Positions 54,102-54,377 of a DNA stretch of 54,377 nt are shown piece by piece. Numbering within the stretch: position 1 is the stretch's first letter; each line of letters begins with the position of its first letter. The translations under genes and the position numbers were made by a program. The notes beneath the pieces were generated by a model that saw nothing but the letters and a program-made list of their open reading frames with translations, did not search any database and was not told the origin of the DNA. The DNA is from a virus: IMG/VR virus record IMGVR_UViG_3300044712_000791, positions 1-54,377 of that record. One strand, 5' to 3'.

Positions 54102-54350
54102 GGTTACGCATGCACCCCGCTGGTTACGGGTGCGGTTTCGCGTGGAACCCCCGTAGTTACGCGAGTTTCGCGAGTTACGCATGGTTCCCCGTACATGCGT
54201 GTGCGTGCGTGCGTAGGCGGGCGCGTGCGTGGCGTGCGTGCGTGCGTGTCTGTGTGCGCACACGAGGACACCATGCGTAACCGCGTAACTCGCGTAACCA
54301 CGGGGCATGCATGCGTAACCGCATGCGTAACCTGCACGGCCACGCGTAAC
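54102..54350. other. Inverted array of GTTACGC/GCGTAAC repeats: candidate replication origin
   Basis: Directly after the helicase gene. Forward units (GTTACGC-like) begin at 54103, 54123, 54156, 54165 and 54174; the last three are tandem 9-mers. Reverse units (GTAAC) end at 54281, 54289, 54298, 54319, 54331 and 54350. Arms 54149-54184 and 54271-54305 form a near-perfect inverted repeat of about 35 bp. Between them is an alternating purine-pyrimidine tract of CGTG units (about 54191-54263). Iterons and dyads next to a helicase gene are usual for phage and plasmid origins. No coding sequence is evident from 54094 to 54377. Confidence 0.62.
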
Positions 54351-54377
54351 CCGCCCCGCCCACGCCCCCCGCTTGTC

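Noticed and set aside
54104-54343. Minus-strand frame reading Thr/His/Arg repeats across the right-end repeat array
   Set aside because: The protein is just a translation of the GTTACGC and CGTG repeats. The repeats and dyad explain the sequence better than coding.
54094-54377. CRISPR array at the right end
   Set aside because: The units are only 7-10 bp, lie in both directions and have no constant spacer length.
1-54377. Direct terminal repeat joining the two window edges
   Set aside because: The first and last 60 bases do not match, so neither circular permutation with redundancy nor exact cos ends can be claimed from the window.

Overview
The window is a high-GC, temperate tailed-phage genome (or a prophage cut out cleanly) of lambda-like siphovirus type. 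Nothing in it looks like chromosomal housekeeping DNA. The GC-rich codon use and the style of the proteins suggest a Pseudomonadota host, perhaps a betaproteobacterium; this is inferred from resemblance only. Rightward transcription covers about 1-42.8 kb and 50.8-54.1 kb. A compact leftward block covers about 42.8-50.7 kb.

Layout. (a) 0.1-5.4 kb: packaging module with two small unknown genes, a PLD-like protein, a small terminase subunit, a separate small P-loop ATPase, a GpA-type large terminase and an HTH protein, closed by tandem hairpins and a strong intrinsic terminator at 5566-5601. (b) 5.6-17.1 kb: lambda-like head module (gpW-like, portal, S49 protease with nested scaffold, gpD-like, gpE-like, connectors). 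It is split between portal and protease by about 5 kb of fibre or appendage genes, including a tandem duplicated pair. (c) 17.1-29.6 kb: tail tube, 1200-residue tape measure, and a large set of repeat-rich beta-type tail-tip proteins. (d) 29.7-31.7 kb: lysis genes, comprising a small two-helix membrane protein, a three-helix membrane-anchored transglycosylase, and an i-spanin with an embedded lipoprotein o-spanin.

(e) 31.8-42.8 kb: accessory region with two DNA methyltransferases, an OmpA-like exported protein, an HNH-like protein and many tiny translationally coupled genes. It is interrupted by a complete ISL3-type insertion sequence (39050-41014). The 8-bp target duplication contains both the stop of one phage gene and the start of the next, so neither reading frame is broken. 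(f) 42.8-50.1 kb, leftward: large serine recombinase, DUF6378-like protein, MazG-like protein, DUF2303-like protein and small membrane proteins. (g) 50.1-51.1 kb: immunity switch with a leftward XRE repressor and a divergent Cro-like gene, and three matching operator-like sites. (h) 51.1-54.1 kb: Toprim primase and SF3-type helicase, followed by a 250-bp array of inverted short repeats that is the best replication-origin candidate.

Three widely separated promoters (near 120, 32926 and 35339) share a 13-bp palindrome, AACGCNNNGCGTT, fused to the -10 box in exactly the same way. They look like a phage-encoded regulon distinct from the repressor operators. Other observations of interest are the appendage cassette inside the head module, the 14-15-residue Pro-Trp repeat in a tail protein, the OmpA-like moron, and the precise insertion-sequence junction. 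All functions are read from sequence motifs and gene order; no database search was run.
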